Shown: one piece after another, positions 35,477 to 43,951 of the stretch
Layout of the letters: every line of letters starts with the position of its first letter
Numbering within the stretch: position 1 is the first letter of the stretch
Assembly: GCF_036227485.1 (NCBI RefSeq)
Contig: NZ_CP109479.1
Location: 6,324,001-6,388,000 of the forward strand
Length of the DNA stretch: 64,000 bases
Reading direction: 5' to 3'
From: Streptomyces sp. NBC_01451
GTDB taxonomy: Bacteria > Actinomycetota > Actinomycetes > Streptomycetales > Streptomycetaceae
Position numbers and translations under genes: made by a program
The notes under the pieces: model-generated
What the model saw: the letters and a program-made list of their open reading frames with translations, nothing else
Database searches by the model: none
What the model was told of the DNA's origin: nothing

Positions 35477-35839
35477 ATGATGATTCCCGCGTGCCGTCTC
35501 GCGGATCTCCCGCGAGGTGAGGCCTTCCGGCTCGACATCGACCCGCCCGTCTCGGTGTTCCACACCGACGACGGCGAGGTCTTCGCCATCGACGACACCT
35601 GCACCCACCAGGATGCCTCGCTCGCCGACGGCTGGCTGGAGGGCTGCGAGGTGGAATGCCCCTTGCACGCCTCGAAGTTCGACCTGCGCACCGGCGCCGT
35701 CGACTCCCCGCCGGCCAAGCTGCCGGTGCGGACGCACGAGGTCGTCGTCGAGGACGACATGATCTACGTACGGGTGTCCACCGACGCCCCCAACCTGCCG
35801 CCCTGCGTCGCGTCCCGGCTCGCCGGGGGACCCGCGTGA
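35477..35839 (+). CDS. Rieske-type [2Fe-2S] ferredoxin
   Basis: This 120-residue protein has a Rieske motif C-T-H-Q (DTCTHQDASL, about residues 40-50) and C-P-L-H (ECPLHASKFDL, about 60-70). It is a soluble electron carrier of dioxygenase-type systems. It overlaps the reductase gene (GTGA) and precedes the Rieske oxygenase in the same operon, so it should shuttle electrons between them. Two consecutive ATG codons start at 35477; either could be used. Confidence 0.92.
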   Translation: MMIPACRLADLPRGEAFRLDIDPPVSVFHTDDGEVFAIDDTCTHQDASLADGWLEGCEVECPLHASKFDLRTGAVDSPPAKLPVRTHEVVVEDDMIYVRVSTDAPNLPPCVASRLAGGPA

Positions 35840-37002
35840 GGACGGTGGCCGTGGTGGGCGCCTCGCTGGCCGGACTGTCGGCGGCGCGCTCGCTGCGCAA
35901 ACAGGGGTACGACGGGCGGCTGGTCCTCATCGGTGACGAGGCCCACCGCCCGTACGACAGACCACCCCTGTCCAAGGAGTTCCTGGCCGGAACCCTCGGC
36001 GAGGCGGATCTCGGACTGGAGACGGACGGCGAGGACCTGCGCGCGGAGTGGCTGCTGGGCACCCGCGCGACCGGCCTCGACCGCACCGACCGGTCCGTCC
36101 GCCTCGCCGACGGCCGGAACGTCCGCGCCGACGGCATCGTCATCGCGACCGGCGCCGCCGCCCGCACCCTGCCGGGCGCCGAGGGCCTGACCGGCGTGCA
36201 CACCCTGCGCACCCTCGACGACGCCCGCGCCCTGCGCGACGAACTGGCCCGCGGCGGACGGCTGGTGGTGATCGGCGGCGGCTTCATCGGCGCCGAGGTC
36301 GCCTCCACCGCGTACGCCCTCGGCCTCGACGTGACAGTGGTCGAGGCCGCCCCGACACCGCTCGCCGGACCGCTGGGCGAGACCATGGGCGCCGTCGTCT
36401 CAGGACTCCACGCCGATCACGGCGTACGGCTGTTGTGCGGCGTCGGGGTCAAGGGGCTGGGCGGAGAGCGCCGCGTCGAGGCCGTTCTGCTGGCGGACGG
36501 ACGCAGTGTCCCCGCCGACATCGTCGTCGTCGGGGTGGGCGCACGGCCCTGCGTCGACTGGCTGGCCGGGTCCGGCGTCGATCTGGAGAACGGCGTCAAG
36601 TGCGGCGCCGACGGCCGCACCAGCCTCGCCGGTGTGGTCGCGGTCGGCGACTGCGCCAACTGGTACGACCCCCGCGTGGGCACCCATCGCCGGGTCGAGC
36701 ACTGGACGGGCGCGCTGGAGCGTCCCGCTGCCGCCGTGGCCACGCTGCTCGCGGGGGGTGCGGTGGAGCCGGGGGTGCCCCGGCCGCCGTATTTCTGGTC
36801 CGACCAGTACGGGGTGAAGATCCAGTTCGCCGGTCACGCGGGGGGCGCCGACAGTGTGACGGTCGAGGAAGGCGCGGTCGGTGATCGCAATGTCCTGGCT
36901 GTCTACCGGCGGGCCGGGGAGCCGGTGGGTGTGCTGGGGATGAATCAGCCTCGGCTGTTCGTGCGGTGGCGCAAGCAGTTGGCTGCGCCGGCTGTGCGGT
37001 GA
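35836..37002 (+). CDS. Ferredoxin reductase (FAD, NAD(P)H)
   Basis: This 388-residue reductase has an N-terminal FAD motif (VAVVGASLAGLSAARSLR), DRPPLSKEFLAG, the NAD motif VVIGGGFIGAEVASTAYALG and the FAD-contact GDCANW, followed by a reductase C-terminal domain. This is the BphA4/AdxR-like class feeding Rieske ferredoxins. Start GTG 35836 overlaps the ferredoxin stop. It makes the betaine demethylase a three-component system, unlike GbcA/GbcB where a single fused reductase is used. Confidence 0.92.
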   Translation: MRTVAVVGASLAGLSAARSLRKQGYDGRLVLIGDEAHRPYDRPPLSKEFLAGTLGEADLGLETDGEDLRAEWLLGTRATGLDRTDRSVRLADGRNVRADGIVIATGAAARTLPGAEGLTGVHTLRTLDDARALRDELARGGRLVVIGGGFIGAEVASTAYALGLDVTVVEAAPTPLAGPLGETMGAVVSGLHADHGVRLLCGVGVKGLGGERRVEAVLLADGRSVPADIVVVGVGARPCVDWLAGSGVDLENGVKCGADGRTSLAGVVAVGDCANWYDPRVGTHRRVEHWTGALERPAAAVATLLAGGAVEPGVPRPPYFWSDQYGVKIQFAGHAGGADSVTVEEGAVGDRNVLAVYRRAGEPVGVLGMNQPRLFVRWRKQLAAPAVR

Positions 37003-37017
37003 TTCGGCTGCGGGCCC

Positions 37018-37076
37018 GTGGGGGCTGGGCGCGCAGTTCCCCGCGCCCCTGTCGCATGCGTTCCTGCGGGGCGCTA
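37018..37076. repeat. Dispersed intergenic repeat, copy 1 (GCGCAGTTCCCCGCGCCCCT family)
   Basis: The segment contains GCGCAGTTCCCCGCGCCCCT within GGGGCTGGGC...GTCGCATGCG. A close copy is at about 52395-52435 and an inverted partial one at about 1755-1780. It lies between the reductase and oxygenase genes and is probably a mobile or hairpin-forming element common in Streptomyces spacers. Confidence 0.65.
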
Positions 37077-37132
37077 CGCGACATCCAGTTGACCGATCCA
37101 TACGACCACGACGTTTCTCCGAGGAGTGCACC

Positions 37133-38260
37133 GTGACCTCGACCAGCCTGCCCGACAGTCTGATCGCCACCCTGCCCGGCTCCTCCTACACGGACGCGGG
37201 GATCTTCGCGCAGGAGCAGGAGCGCATATTCGAGACCATGTGGTTCTGTGTCGCGCGCGCCTCCGAACTGGCGAAGCCCGGCGCCTTCCGGACCGTCGAC
37301 GTGGGCCGCGAGAGCATCCTCGTGACGCGGGCGCGGGACAACTCGATCCGCGCCTACTTCAACGTCTGCCGGCACCGTGGCGCCAAGCTCTGCACGGAGG
37401 AGTCCGGCGAGGTCAAGCGGGCCTTCCAGTGCCCGTACCACGCCTGGACGTACGGTCTGGACGGCAAGCTCGTGGCCGCGCCCAACCTCACCAAGATGCC
37501 GGACGTGGGGCGTACCGAGTACGGCCTGGTCGGTGTGGCCGTGCGGGAATGGCTCGGCTATGTCTGGGTCTGCCTCGCGGAGAACCCGCCCTCCTTCGAG
37601 GAGGACGTGATCGGCGAGGTCATCGGGCGGCTCGGTGACGTCGAGTCGATCGAGCACTACGACATCGACAACCTCTCGGTGGGCAAGCGGATCGTCTACG
37701 ACGTGAAGGCCAACTGGAAACTCATCATCGAGAACTTCATGGAGTGCTACCACTGCGCCACGATCCACCCCGAACTGACCGAGGTGCTCCCGGAGTTCGC
37801 CGACGGCTACGCGGCCCAGTACTACGTCGGCCACGGCGCCGAGTTCGGCGGCGAGGTCCAGGGGTTCACCATCGACGGCTCCGAGGGCCTGGACCGCATC
37901 CCGGGCGTCGCCGAGGAGCAGGACCGCCGCTACTACGCGATCACCGTCAAACCGCAGGTGTTCATCAACCTCGTACCCGACCACGTGATCTTCCACCGCA
38001 TGTACCCGGTGGCCGCCGACCGCACGATCGTCGAGTGCGACTGGCTGTATCTCCCGCACGTCGTCGAGAGCGGCAAGGACGTCAGCCGGTCCGTGGAACT
38101 CTTCGACCGGGTCAATCGCCAGGACTTCGAGGCCTGCGAGCGCACACAGCCCGGAATGCACTCCCGGCTCTACGCGAAGGGCGGCGTCCTGGTGCCGAGC
38201 GAGCACCACATAGGCGCCTTCCACGACTGGGTGACCGAGCGCCTGGGCGCGCGCCCGTAA
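37133..38260 (+). CDS. Rieske oxygenase, glycine betaine demethylase-like (GbcA type)
   Basis: This 375-residue alpha subunit has a Rieske domain (NVCRHRGAKLC and CPYHAWTYGLDGKL, about 80-120) and a non-haem iron domain with NWKLIIENFMECYHCATIHPEL carrying the His-x4-His ligands. The YHC.TIHPEL pattern matches quaternary-ammonium demethylases (GbcA, stachydrine or carnitine oxygenases). The expected reaction is betaine + O2 to dimethylglycine + formaldehyde. Start GTG 37133 follows GAGGAG. The neighbours BetA, BetB, dimethylglycine oxidase and sarcosine oxidase make glycine betaine the best substrate guess; stachydrine is the main alternative. Confidence 0.88.
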   Translation: MTSTSLPDSLIATLPGSSYTDAGIFAQEQERIFETMWFCVARASELAKPGAFRTVDVGRESILVTRARDNSIRAYFNVCRHRGAKLCTEESGEVKRAFQCPYHAWTYGLDGKLVAAPNLTKMPDVGRTEYGLVGVAVREWLGYVWVCLAENPPSFEEDVIGEVIGRLGDVESIEHYDIDNLSVGKRIVYDVKANWKLIIENFMECYHCATIHPELTEVLPEFADGYAAQYYVGHGAEFGGEVQGFTIDGSEGLDRIPGVAEEQDRRYYAITVKPQVFINLVPDHVIFHRMYPVAADRTIVECDWLYLPHVVESGKDVSRSVELFDRVNRQDFEACERTQPGMHSRLYAKGGVLVPSEHHIGAFHDWVTERLGARP

Positions 38261-38261
38261 A

Positions 38262-38395
38262 GGGGGCGCAGCCCTCCTTCGAGGGGCGCGGGGCTGTATC
38301 TGATCTGCGGCTCCGCCGCGACGGGGGTCCCCTCGGTCGAGCGAAGCCGAGAGCGGGGGAGCGACCAGCCCCCACCGGGCCCGCGCACAACGAAC
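38262..38395. repeat. Convergent spacer with dispersed hairpin repeats
   Basis: Between the stops of the Rieske oxygenase and the IclR gene lies GGGGGCGCAGCCC...GGGGCGCGGGGCTG and, near 38327-38360, CCCCTCGGTCGAGCGAAGCCGAG-type hairpin sequence (in parts), which is familiar in Streptomyces spacers and could terminate transcription from both sides. No gene is visible. Confidence 0.5.
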
Positions 38396-39193
38396 TCAGC
38401 CCAGATACCCCATCCGGTGACTGATCTCCGCCGCGCCCTTGATCAGCAGCGGCGACAGCTCGTGCAGCCGTTCCGTGGTGAACCGGTAGGAGGGCCCGGA
38501 CGCGCTCACCGCCGCGACGACCGTCCCGGTGCGGTCACGGATCGGCGCCGCCATCGCGTGCAGCCCGATCTCCAGCTCCTCCTGCGTCCAGGCGTACCCG
38601 CGCTCCTTCGCCTCCGCGAGGTCCTTCTCCAGCTTCGTCTTCGCGGTGATGGTGTGCGGGGTGACCTTCTTCAGGCCGGCCCCGTTCAGCAGCGCGGTGC
38701 GCTCCTTCGCGGGCAGGTGGGCCAGCAGGATCTTGCCGCTGGAGGTGGCGTGCAGCGGGGTCAGCTGGCCGACCCAGTTGTACGCGCTGACGGCTCCGGG
38801 GCCGCGTGCCTCGAACAGGTTGACGGCGTAGTGCTCCTGCATCACGGCGATGTTGACGGTCTCGCCGATCTCCTCGGCGAGCTGCTCGCAGACCGGGCGG
38901 CCCTGCTGGGTGATGTCGATACTGCCCGTGACCGCGCCGGCCAGCCGCACGATGCCGAAGCCGAGCCGGTACTTGCCGCGCTCGCCCGCCTGTTCCACCA
39001 GACCGCGCGCCTCCAGGGCACCGAGCAGCCGGAAAGCGGTGGATTTGTGAACATCGATCTCGGCAGCGACTTCACTGACGCCTGCCTCGCCGCGCTGGGC
39101 GAGAATCTCCAGAACGCTGATCGCGCGGTCGACCGACTGCACTCCGCCGGCCTGTGAATTGGACGTTTCGGTGTCTGTGCTGTGGTTGCTCAC
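38396..39193 (-). CDS. IclR-family regulator, predicted master of the choline/betaine island
   Basis: This 265-residue protein has an N-terminal winged helix ([40 protein letters not shown]) and an IclR effector domain ([55 protein letters not shown]). The start GTG 39193 is preceded by its own predicted promoter (TTGGTT at 39249-39244, N17, AATGGT at 39226-39221). A tandem operator covers the start codon region, so autoregulation is likely. It is divergent from betA. The same operator design occurs at six other promoters of the choline/betaine island, so I infer that this is their regulator; the ligand is probably choline, betaine or a breakdown product. Confidence 0.88.
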   Translation of the reverse strand: MSNHSTDTETSNSQAGGVQSVDRAISVLEILAQRGEAGVSEVAAEIDVHKSTAFRLLGALEARGLVEQAGERGKYRLGFGIVRLAGAVTGSIDITQQGRPVCEQLAEEIGETVNIAVMQEHYAVNLFEARGPGAVSAYNWVGQLTPLHATSSGKILLAHLPAKERTALLNGAGLKKVTPHTITAKTKLEKDLAEAKERGYAWTQEELEIGLHAMAAPIRDRTGTVVAAVSASGPSYRFTTERLHELSPLLIKGAAEISHRMGYLG

Positions 39194-39220
39194 AGCGAAA
39201 CTATACGCGCAGTAAACAAC
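39185..39220. promoter_or_regulatory. Tandem operator over the IclR gene start (autoregulation)
   Basis: GTTGCTCACAGCGAAAC (39185-39201) and TACGCGCAGTAAACAAC (39204-39220) follow the 17-2-17 rule and abut the predicted -10 box (39221-39226 on the minus strand). The first overlaps the GTG start codon of the regulator. The individual half-sites are weaker than at betA. Confidence 0.5.
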
Positions 39221-39259
39221 ACCATTGCAAGTAACAACCCCGAAACCAAGACCTTGCAT

Positions 39260-39295
39260 GTTGCGTGTCCCGCAACCTGGTGCGTATCGCGCTAC
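39260..39295. promoter_or_regulatory. Tandem operator at betA promoter
   Basis: GTTGCGTGTCCCGCAAC (39260-39276) is a perfect GTTGCG-N5-CGCAAC dyad, and GGTGCGTATCGCGCTAC (39279-39295) is a close second with a 2-bp gap. A weak promoter GTAACA-N17-TTGCAT (39231-39259) would end right at the operator. Confidence 0.7.
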
Positions 39296-39343
39296 TGGAT
39301 TAGCATGCCTCGCGTATCTACGGCGCGAGCGAGACGAGACATC

Positions 39344-41023
39344 ATGGCTCCCCTGCAATACGACTTCGTCATCGTCGGCGGCGGATCGGCCGGCAGCGCA
39401 CTTGCGAACAGGCTCTCGGCGGACCCGGCGAACCGGGTTCTGGTCCTGGAAGCCGGGCGTCCCGACTACCCGTGGGACGTGTTCATCCACATGCCCGCGG
39501 CGCTGACCTATCCCATCGGCAGCCGCTTCTACGACTGGAAGTACGAGTCCGAGCCCGAACCGCACATGGGCGGCCGACGCGTCTACCACGCGCGCGGCAA
39601 AGTGCTCGGCGGCTCCAGCAGCATCAACGGCATGATCTTCCAGCGCGGAAACCCCATGGACTACGAGCGCTGGGCGGCCGACCCCGGCATGGAGAAGTGG
39701 GACTACGCCCACTGTCTGCCGTACTTCCGGCGCATGGAGAACTGTCTCGCCGCCGACCCCGACGACGAGTTCCGCGGCCACGACGGCCCCCTCGTCCTCG
39801 AACGCGGCCCGGCCACCAACCCCCTCTTCGGCGCCTTCCTCAAGGCCACCGAGGAAGCGGGGTACGCGCCCACCGACGACGTCAACGGGTACCGGCAGGA
39901 GGGCTTCGCCAAGTTCGACCGGAACGTCCACCGGGGACGCCGGCTCTCGGCCTCCAAGGCGTACCTCAAGCCCGTCCGGAAGCGGCCCAACCTCACCGTC
40001 AGGACGCGCGCCCTCGTCACCCGCGTCCTCTTCGAGGGCAAGAAGGCCGTCGGCGTCGAGTACCAGCGCGGCAAGGGCGCGCTCCAGCAGGTCCGCGCCA
40101 AGGAGGTCATCCTCTGCGGCGGCGCGATCAACTCCCCCCAGCTGCTCCAGCTCTCGGGCGTCGGCAACGCCGAGGAGCTGAGCGCCCTCGGTGTCGACGT
40201 CGTCCACGACCTCCCGGGCGTCGGCGAGAACATGCAGGACCACCTGGAGGTGTACGTCCAGTACGCCTGCAAGCAACCGGTGTCCATGCAGCCGTACATG
40301 GCGAAGTGGCGCGCCCCCTTCATCGGCCTGCAGTGGCTGTTCCGCAAGGGTCCCGCCGCCACCAACCACTTCGAGGCCGGCGGCTTCGCCCGCAGCAACG
40401 AGGACGTCGACTACCCCAACCTGATGTTCCACTTCCTGCCCATCGCCGTCCGCTACGACGGCTCCTCGCCGGCCGGCGGCCACGGCTACCAGGTGCACGT
40501 GGGCCCCATGTACTCGGACGCCATCGGCTCGGTGAAGATCAAGAGCAGGGACCCGCGCGAGCATCCGGCGCTGCGCTTCAACTACCTCTCCACCGAGCAG
40601 GACCGGCGGGAGTGGGTCGAGGCGATCCGCGTGGCGCGCAAGCTCCTCAGCCAGCCCGCCCTCGCCCCCTACAACGACGGCGAGGTCTCGCCCGGGGCGG
40701 AGGTGTCGACGGACGAGGAGATCCTCGAATGGGTCGCCAAGGAGGGCGAGACGGCCCTGCACCCGTCCTGCACCTGCAAGATGGGGCCCGCGGCGGACGA
40801 GATGGCGGTGGTCGACCCGGAGAGTCTGCGGGTGCACGGTGTGGAGGGGCTGCGCGTCGTGGACGCCTCCGTCATGCCCTACGTCACCAACGGCAACATC
40901 TACGCGCCGGTGATGATGATCGCCGAGAAGGCCGCCGACCTGATCCTCGGCAAGGAGCCGCTGCCCGCCTCCAAGGCCGCGTACTACCGCCACCGTGACG
41001 CCGGCTCCCAGCAGGCGGGGTAG
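39344..41023 (+). CDS. betA: Choline dehydrogenase BetA (GMC family)
   Basis: This 559-residue GMC flavoenzyme has the FAD motif [46 protein letters not shown] and the active-site HPSCTCKMG followed by [20 protein letters not shown]. It oxidises choline to betaine aldehyde and possibly on to betaine. ATG 39344 is chosen because the FAD motif begins 10 residues later; the ribosome site is weak (GAGACGAGAC). It is divergent from the IclR gene and probably co-transcribed with the MetF-like gene nine bases downstream. Confidence 0.93.
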   Translation: MAPLQYDFVIVGGGSAGSALANRLSADPANRVLVLEAGRPDYPWDVFIHMPAALTYPIGSRFYDWKYESEPEPHMGGRRVYHARGKVLGGSSSINGMIFQRGNPMDYERWAADPGMEKWDYAHCLPYFRRMENCLAADPDDEFRGHDGPLVLERGPATNPLFGAFLKATEEAGYAPTDDVNGYRQEGFAKFDRNVHRGRRLSASKAYLKPVRKRPNLTVRTRALVTRVLFEGKKAVGVEYQRGKGALQQVRAKEVILCGGAINSPQLLQLSGVGNAEELSALGVDVVHDLPGVGENMQDHLEVYVQYACKQPVSMQPYMAKWRAPFIGLQWLFRKGPAATNHFEAGGFARSNEDVDYPNLMFHFLPIAVRYDGSSPAGGHGYQVHVGPMYSDAIGSVKIKSRDPREHPALRFNYLSTEQDRREWVEAIRVARKLLSQPALAPYNDGEVSPGAEVSTDEEILEWVAKEGETALHPSCTCKMGPAADEMAVVDPESLRVHGVEGLRVVDASVMPYVTNGNIYAPVMMIAEKAADLILGKEPLPASKAAYYRHRDAGSQQAG

Positions 41024-41032
41024 GGGCAGGCG

Positions 41033-41869
41033 TTGGGTGCGTCAGGGCTGAGGACGCTGCTGGAGCACGTCCGTTACGAGGTGCTGCCCGCGAAGGCGAC
41101 GGAGGAGAAGGTCCTGGCCCACGTTCCGCGCGACGTCGTCGTCACCGTGACGGCGTCGCCGGTCAAGGGGCTGGAACCGACCCTCGACCTTGTCGGGCGG
41201 CTGGCGGCGCAGGGGTATCGGGTGGTTCCGCATGTGCCCGCCCGGCTGCTGCGGGACGACGCGCACCTGAAGGACGTCGTCGACCGGCTGCGCGGGACGG
41301 GAGTGGACGACGTCTTCGTGCCGGCCGGCGACGCGGATCCCCCGGCCGGGGCCTACGAGGGTGCCCTGCCGGTGCTGCGCAGGCTCGGTGAGCTGGGCGG
41401 CCCGTTCGCGCGGGTCGGCGTCACCGGCTACCCCGAGAGCCATCCGCTCATCCACGACGACGTCACCATCCAGGCCATGTGGGACAAGCGCGAGCACGCG
41501 ACGTACATCGTCAGCAACCTGTGCTTCGACGCGCGCGTGCTGGGGGAGTGGGTCGGCCGGGTGCGGCGCCGGGAGGTCGCCCTGCCCGTGCACGTGGGGG
41601 TCGCGGGGCCCGTACAGCGGGCGAAGCTGCTGTCGATGGCGACGAAGATCGGGGTGGGGGAGTCGACGCGCTTCCTGACGAAGCACGCGTCGTGGTTCCT
41701 GCGGTTCGCGGCGCCCGGGGGGTACTCGCCCGAGAGGCTGCTCTCCCGGGCGCAGGACGCGCTCACGGAGCCCGGGGCGGGGGTGGCGGGGCTGCACCTG
41801 TTCACCTTCAACCAGGTCGCGGAGACGGAACGCTGGCGGCGGGCCCTGCTGGACCGGCTGGACGGCTGA
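41033..41869 (+). CDS. Methylenetetrahydrofolate reductase-like protein
   Basis: This protein of about 278 residues resembles the MetF TIM barrel: VTVTASPVKGLEPTLDLVGRLAAQGY, VPHVPARLL, VDDVFVPAGDADPP, RVGVTGYPESHP, YIVSNLCFDA and LHLFTFNQVAETERWR. It lacks the canonical ERT start of E. coli MetF. The start appears to be TTG 41033 with AGGGGCAGG upstream, 9 bp after betA. In this island, dimethylglycine and sarcosine oxidation load C1 units onto tetrahydrofolate, and a MetF-type reductase could pull 5,10-methylene-THF toward methyl-THF. A specialised folate role is inferred. Confidence 0.75.
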   Translation: MGASGLRTLLEHVRYEVLPAKATEEKVLAHVPRDVVVTVTASPVKGLEPTLDLVGRLAAQGYRVVPHVPARLLRDDAHLKDVVDRLRGTGVDDVFVPAGDADPPAGAYEGALPVLRRLGELGGPFARVGVTGYPESHPLIHDDVTIQAMWDKREHATYIVSNLCFDARVLGEWVGRVRRREVALPVHVGVAGPVQRAKLLSMATKIGVGESTRFLTKHASWFLRFAAPGGYSPERLLSRAQDALTEPGAGVAGLHLFTFNQVAETERWRRALLDRLDG

Positions 41870-42038
41870 GGACCGCTTCGGGGGTGCCGGCTCCTCCGCG
41901 CGGTCCGGGCCATGGCCTCACGCCACCGCACCACCGGCAAGCCCCCGGCGAACGTCTGTCGGGAACCGTGCCGACGAGTCTCCGGCCGTCATGGGGGCCG
42001 TTCTGGGACCTCGGCGGGAGCCCAGGCAGTATGGGTCC

Positions 42039-42623
42039 ATGATTACGCTCACGAAGGAAGACGGCCCGGCGGACCTGGACGGGGTGACCCATCTGTCCAT
42101 CGGGGCCTCATGGGACCCCACCTCCGGCGCGAGCGGCGGAGTGATGGGCAAACTCCGCCGCAAGACCGGCACCGACCTCGACCTGATCGCCATCGCCCTG
42201 CACGACGGCGACCCGGTGCGCCTGGCCGGTCTCGACTCGCTCGACCCCATCGGCAACGGCTCCCTGCTCCACAGCGGGGACAACCAGACGGGGCACGGGG
42301 ACGGCGACGACGAGACCGTCACGGTCGAGTTCGCCAAGATCCCGCCCCACATCACCTCGATCGTGTTCATCGCCGCCGCCTACAAGAAGGGCAGTTCCTT
42401 CCAGAAGGCGCGCAACATCAGTTTCAAGGTGTACGACGCGAGTGGCGGCAGTACCCAGCAGGTCGCCGACATCTGGCCCAGCATGCTCACCACGGACAAC
42501 GGCTGCGCCGTCGCCAAGGCCGTGCGGTCCGGCTCCGGCTGGAAGCTTGAGGTGATCAACGTGACGGGGAAGATCAAGCAGGGCGACGAACTCGCCCTGA
42601 TGCGCTTCGCCGCGAGCAAGTAG
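42039..42623 (+). CDS. terD: TerD-family stress protein
   Basis: This 194-residue protein has TerD hallmarks: LDLIAIALHDG, GNGSLLHSGDNQTGHGDGDDETVTVEF (calcium-binding acidic loop; in parts), FIAAAYKKGSSFQKARNISF and GSGWKLEVIN. TerD proteins are calcium-binding and linked to tellurite, phage and oxidative stress and, in Streptomyces, to development. It is an outlier in function within the betaine island. ATG 42039 is chosen to start at MITLTKEDG. Confidence 0.9.
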   Translation: MITLTKEDGPADLDGVTHLSIGASWDPTSGASGGVMGKLRRKTGTDLDLIAIALHDGDPVRLAGLDSLDPIGNGSLLHSGDNQTGHGDGDDETVTVEFAKIPPHITSIVFIAAAYKKGSSFQKARNISFKVYDASGGSTQQVADIWPSMLTTDNGCAVAKAVRSGSGWKLEVINVTGKIKQGDELALMRFAASK

Positions 42624-42841
42624 ACGTACGTCGCAGGGAGTGAGGGGTCGTCGGCCCGCCGCCGGCGACCTCCTGCGGACGCCTCACTCCGGAACGGCGT
42701 ATCTCGAGGACGGGGTGGACGGACCGGGTGTGAGGCGTCCGGCGCTGTATACGGACGCGCGCGTCTCACGCGGTGCCGCACCCCTCATGCCGCGGCGCAC
42801 CCCTCACGCGGCGGCGCGCGCCTCACACGCTGACGTGCCCC
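42624..42841. other. Convergent spacer with GC-rich repeats
   Basis: Between terD (plus) and purU (minus) is an 11-bp perfect inverted repeat GGACGCCTCAC (42677-42687) / GTGAGGCGTCC (42730-42740) followed by several CCCCTCACGC-like repeats up to about 42840. It might act as a terminator region for both genes; no gene is seen. Confidence 0.45.
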
Positions 42842-43723
42842 TCACCGGAACACCACCGTCCGGCTCCCCTCGACCATCACCCGGCTCTCGCTGTGCCACT
42901 TCACCGCGTGTGCCAGCACCTGTGCCTCCACGTCCCGTCCCACCGTCACCAGCTCGCCGGGGTCGAGGGAGTGGTCCACCCGCACCACGTCCTGCTCGAT
43001 GATCTGGCCCTCGTCCAGGTCGGACGTCACGTAGTGCGCCGTCGCGCCGACGAGCTTCACCCCGCGGTCGTAGGCCTGCTCGTAGGGGCGCGCGCCCTTG
43101 AAGCTGGGCAGGAAGGAGTGGTGGATGTTGATCGCGCGCCCCTCCAGCTCCTTGCACAGGTCGTCGGAGAGGACCTGCATGTAGCGGGCCAGCACCACCA
43201 GGTCGATGTCCAACTCCCTTACCAGCTCCAGCAGTCGGGCCTCCGCCTCCGGCTTGGTGTCCCGCGTCACCGGGATGTGGTGGAAGGGGATGCCGTAGCT
43301 CTCCGCCAGTCCCTCGAAGTCGCGGTGGTTGGAGACGATCGCCGGGATCTCGATGTTGAGGCCACCCGTGCGGCGGCGGAAGAGGAGGTCGTTCAGGCAG
43401 TGGCCGAACCGGGACACCATGATCAGGGTGCGGGTCGGTGTCGACGCGTCCCGCAGGGTCCAGGAGATGCCGTAGGCCTCGGCGACGGGGCCGAATCGGT
43501 AACGCAGGATTTCCAGGTCCGCGTTCGGATCGGAAACATCGAAGTGAACCCTCATGAAGAAACGGCCCTGGAGCCGGTCGTCGAACTGCTGGCTCTCCAG
43601 GATGTTTCCCGAGTTCCGGACGAGAAAGCCGCTCACGGCGTGGACCAGCCCCGAACTGTCGGGACACGAGAGGGTGAGGACGTACTCACTGCCAGGTACC
43701 GGGCGAGGAAACTTAGGGGACAC
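42842..43723 (-). CDS. purU: Formyltetrahydrofolate deformylase PurU
   Basis: This 293-residue enzyme has an N-terminal ACT domain (YVLTLSCPDSSGLVHAVSGFL) and a formyltransferase-like catalytic domain with VSRFGHCLNDLL, IVSNHRDF, INIHHSFLPSFKGARPYEQA and GATAHYVTSDLDEGQIIEQD. It hydrolyses 10-formyl-THF to formate and THF, recycling folate loaded by demethylation reactions. GTG 43723 (VSPKFPRPV) is preferred: GGAGG lies five bases upstream and the tandem operator lies just before it, whereas the longer frame to 43801 would run through that operator. It is divergent from betB. Confidence 0.93.
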   Translation of the reverse strand: MSPKFPRPVPGSEYVLTLSCPDSSGLVHAVSGFLVRNSGNILESQQFDDRLQGRFFMRVHFDVSDPNADLEILRYRFGPVAEAYGISWTLRDASTPTRTLIMVSRFGHCLNDLLFRRRTGGLNIEIPAIVSNHRDFEGLAESYGIPFHHIPVTRDTKPEAEARLLELVRELDIDLVVLARYMQVLSDDLCKELEGRAINIHHSFLPSFKGARPYEQAYDRGVKLVGATAHYVTSDLDEGQIIEQDVVRVDHSLDPGELVTVGRDVEAQVLAHAVKWHSESRVMVEGSRTVVFR

Positions 43724-43736
43724 GTCGGCCTCCGTT

Positions 43737-43801
43737 GGTGCGTATTGCACAACATGGTGAGCGATACGCAACATGGTCGGCTCGGTGACCGCTCCGGTCA
43801 A
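43737..43801 (-). promoter_or_regulatory. Promoter and tandem operator of purU
   Basis: On the minus strand TTGACC (43801-43796), N17 and GACCAT (43778-43773) are followed immediately by the operator pair. On the plus strand that pair reads GGTGCGTATTGCACAAC (43737-43753) and GGTGAGCGATACGCAAC (43756-43772), with the usual 2-bp gap. It covers the expected start of transcription. Confidence 0.7.
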
Positions 43802-43861
43802 GGGCGGAGTGCCTGATGGACACCTGGTGGGCTCCTGTCGAAATCGTCATCCGCCAACTAC

Positions 43862-43926
43862 TTGACGTATGTCTGCACATTCGCCAGGGTGTTCCACCAC
43901 AAGCAATTGGGTGCACGATGCGCAAC
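43862..43926 (+). promoter_or_regulatory. Promoter and tandem operator of betB operon
   Basis: TTGACG (43862-43867), N17 and a weak CAGGGT (43885-43890) abut GTTCCACCACAAGCAAT (43891-43907) and GGTGCACGATGCGCAAC (43910-43926). The geometry is the same as at purU and dimethylglycine oxidase. It would control betB and the transporter genes. Confidence 0.62.
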
Positions 43927-43951
43927 GAATTTCTGTTGAAAGGCTTGGCGC

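Noticed and set aside
37003..37132. Tandem IclR-type operator before the Rieske oxygenase
   Set aside because: CGCTAC occurs but without a partner half-site at the right spacing; the gene is probably read from the ferredoxin promoter.
43724..43801. Upstream start (43801) for purU
   Set aside because: The extra residues cover the predicted promoter and tandem operator; GTG 43723 has a GGAGG site and matches the usual protein start.
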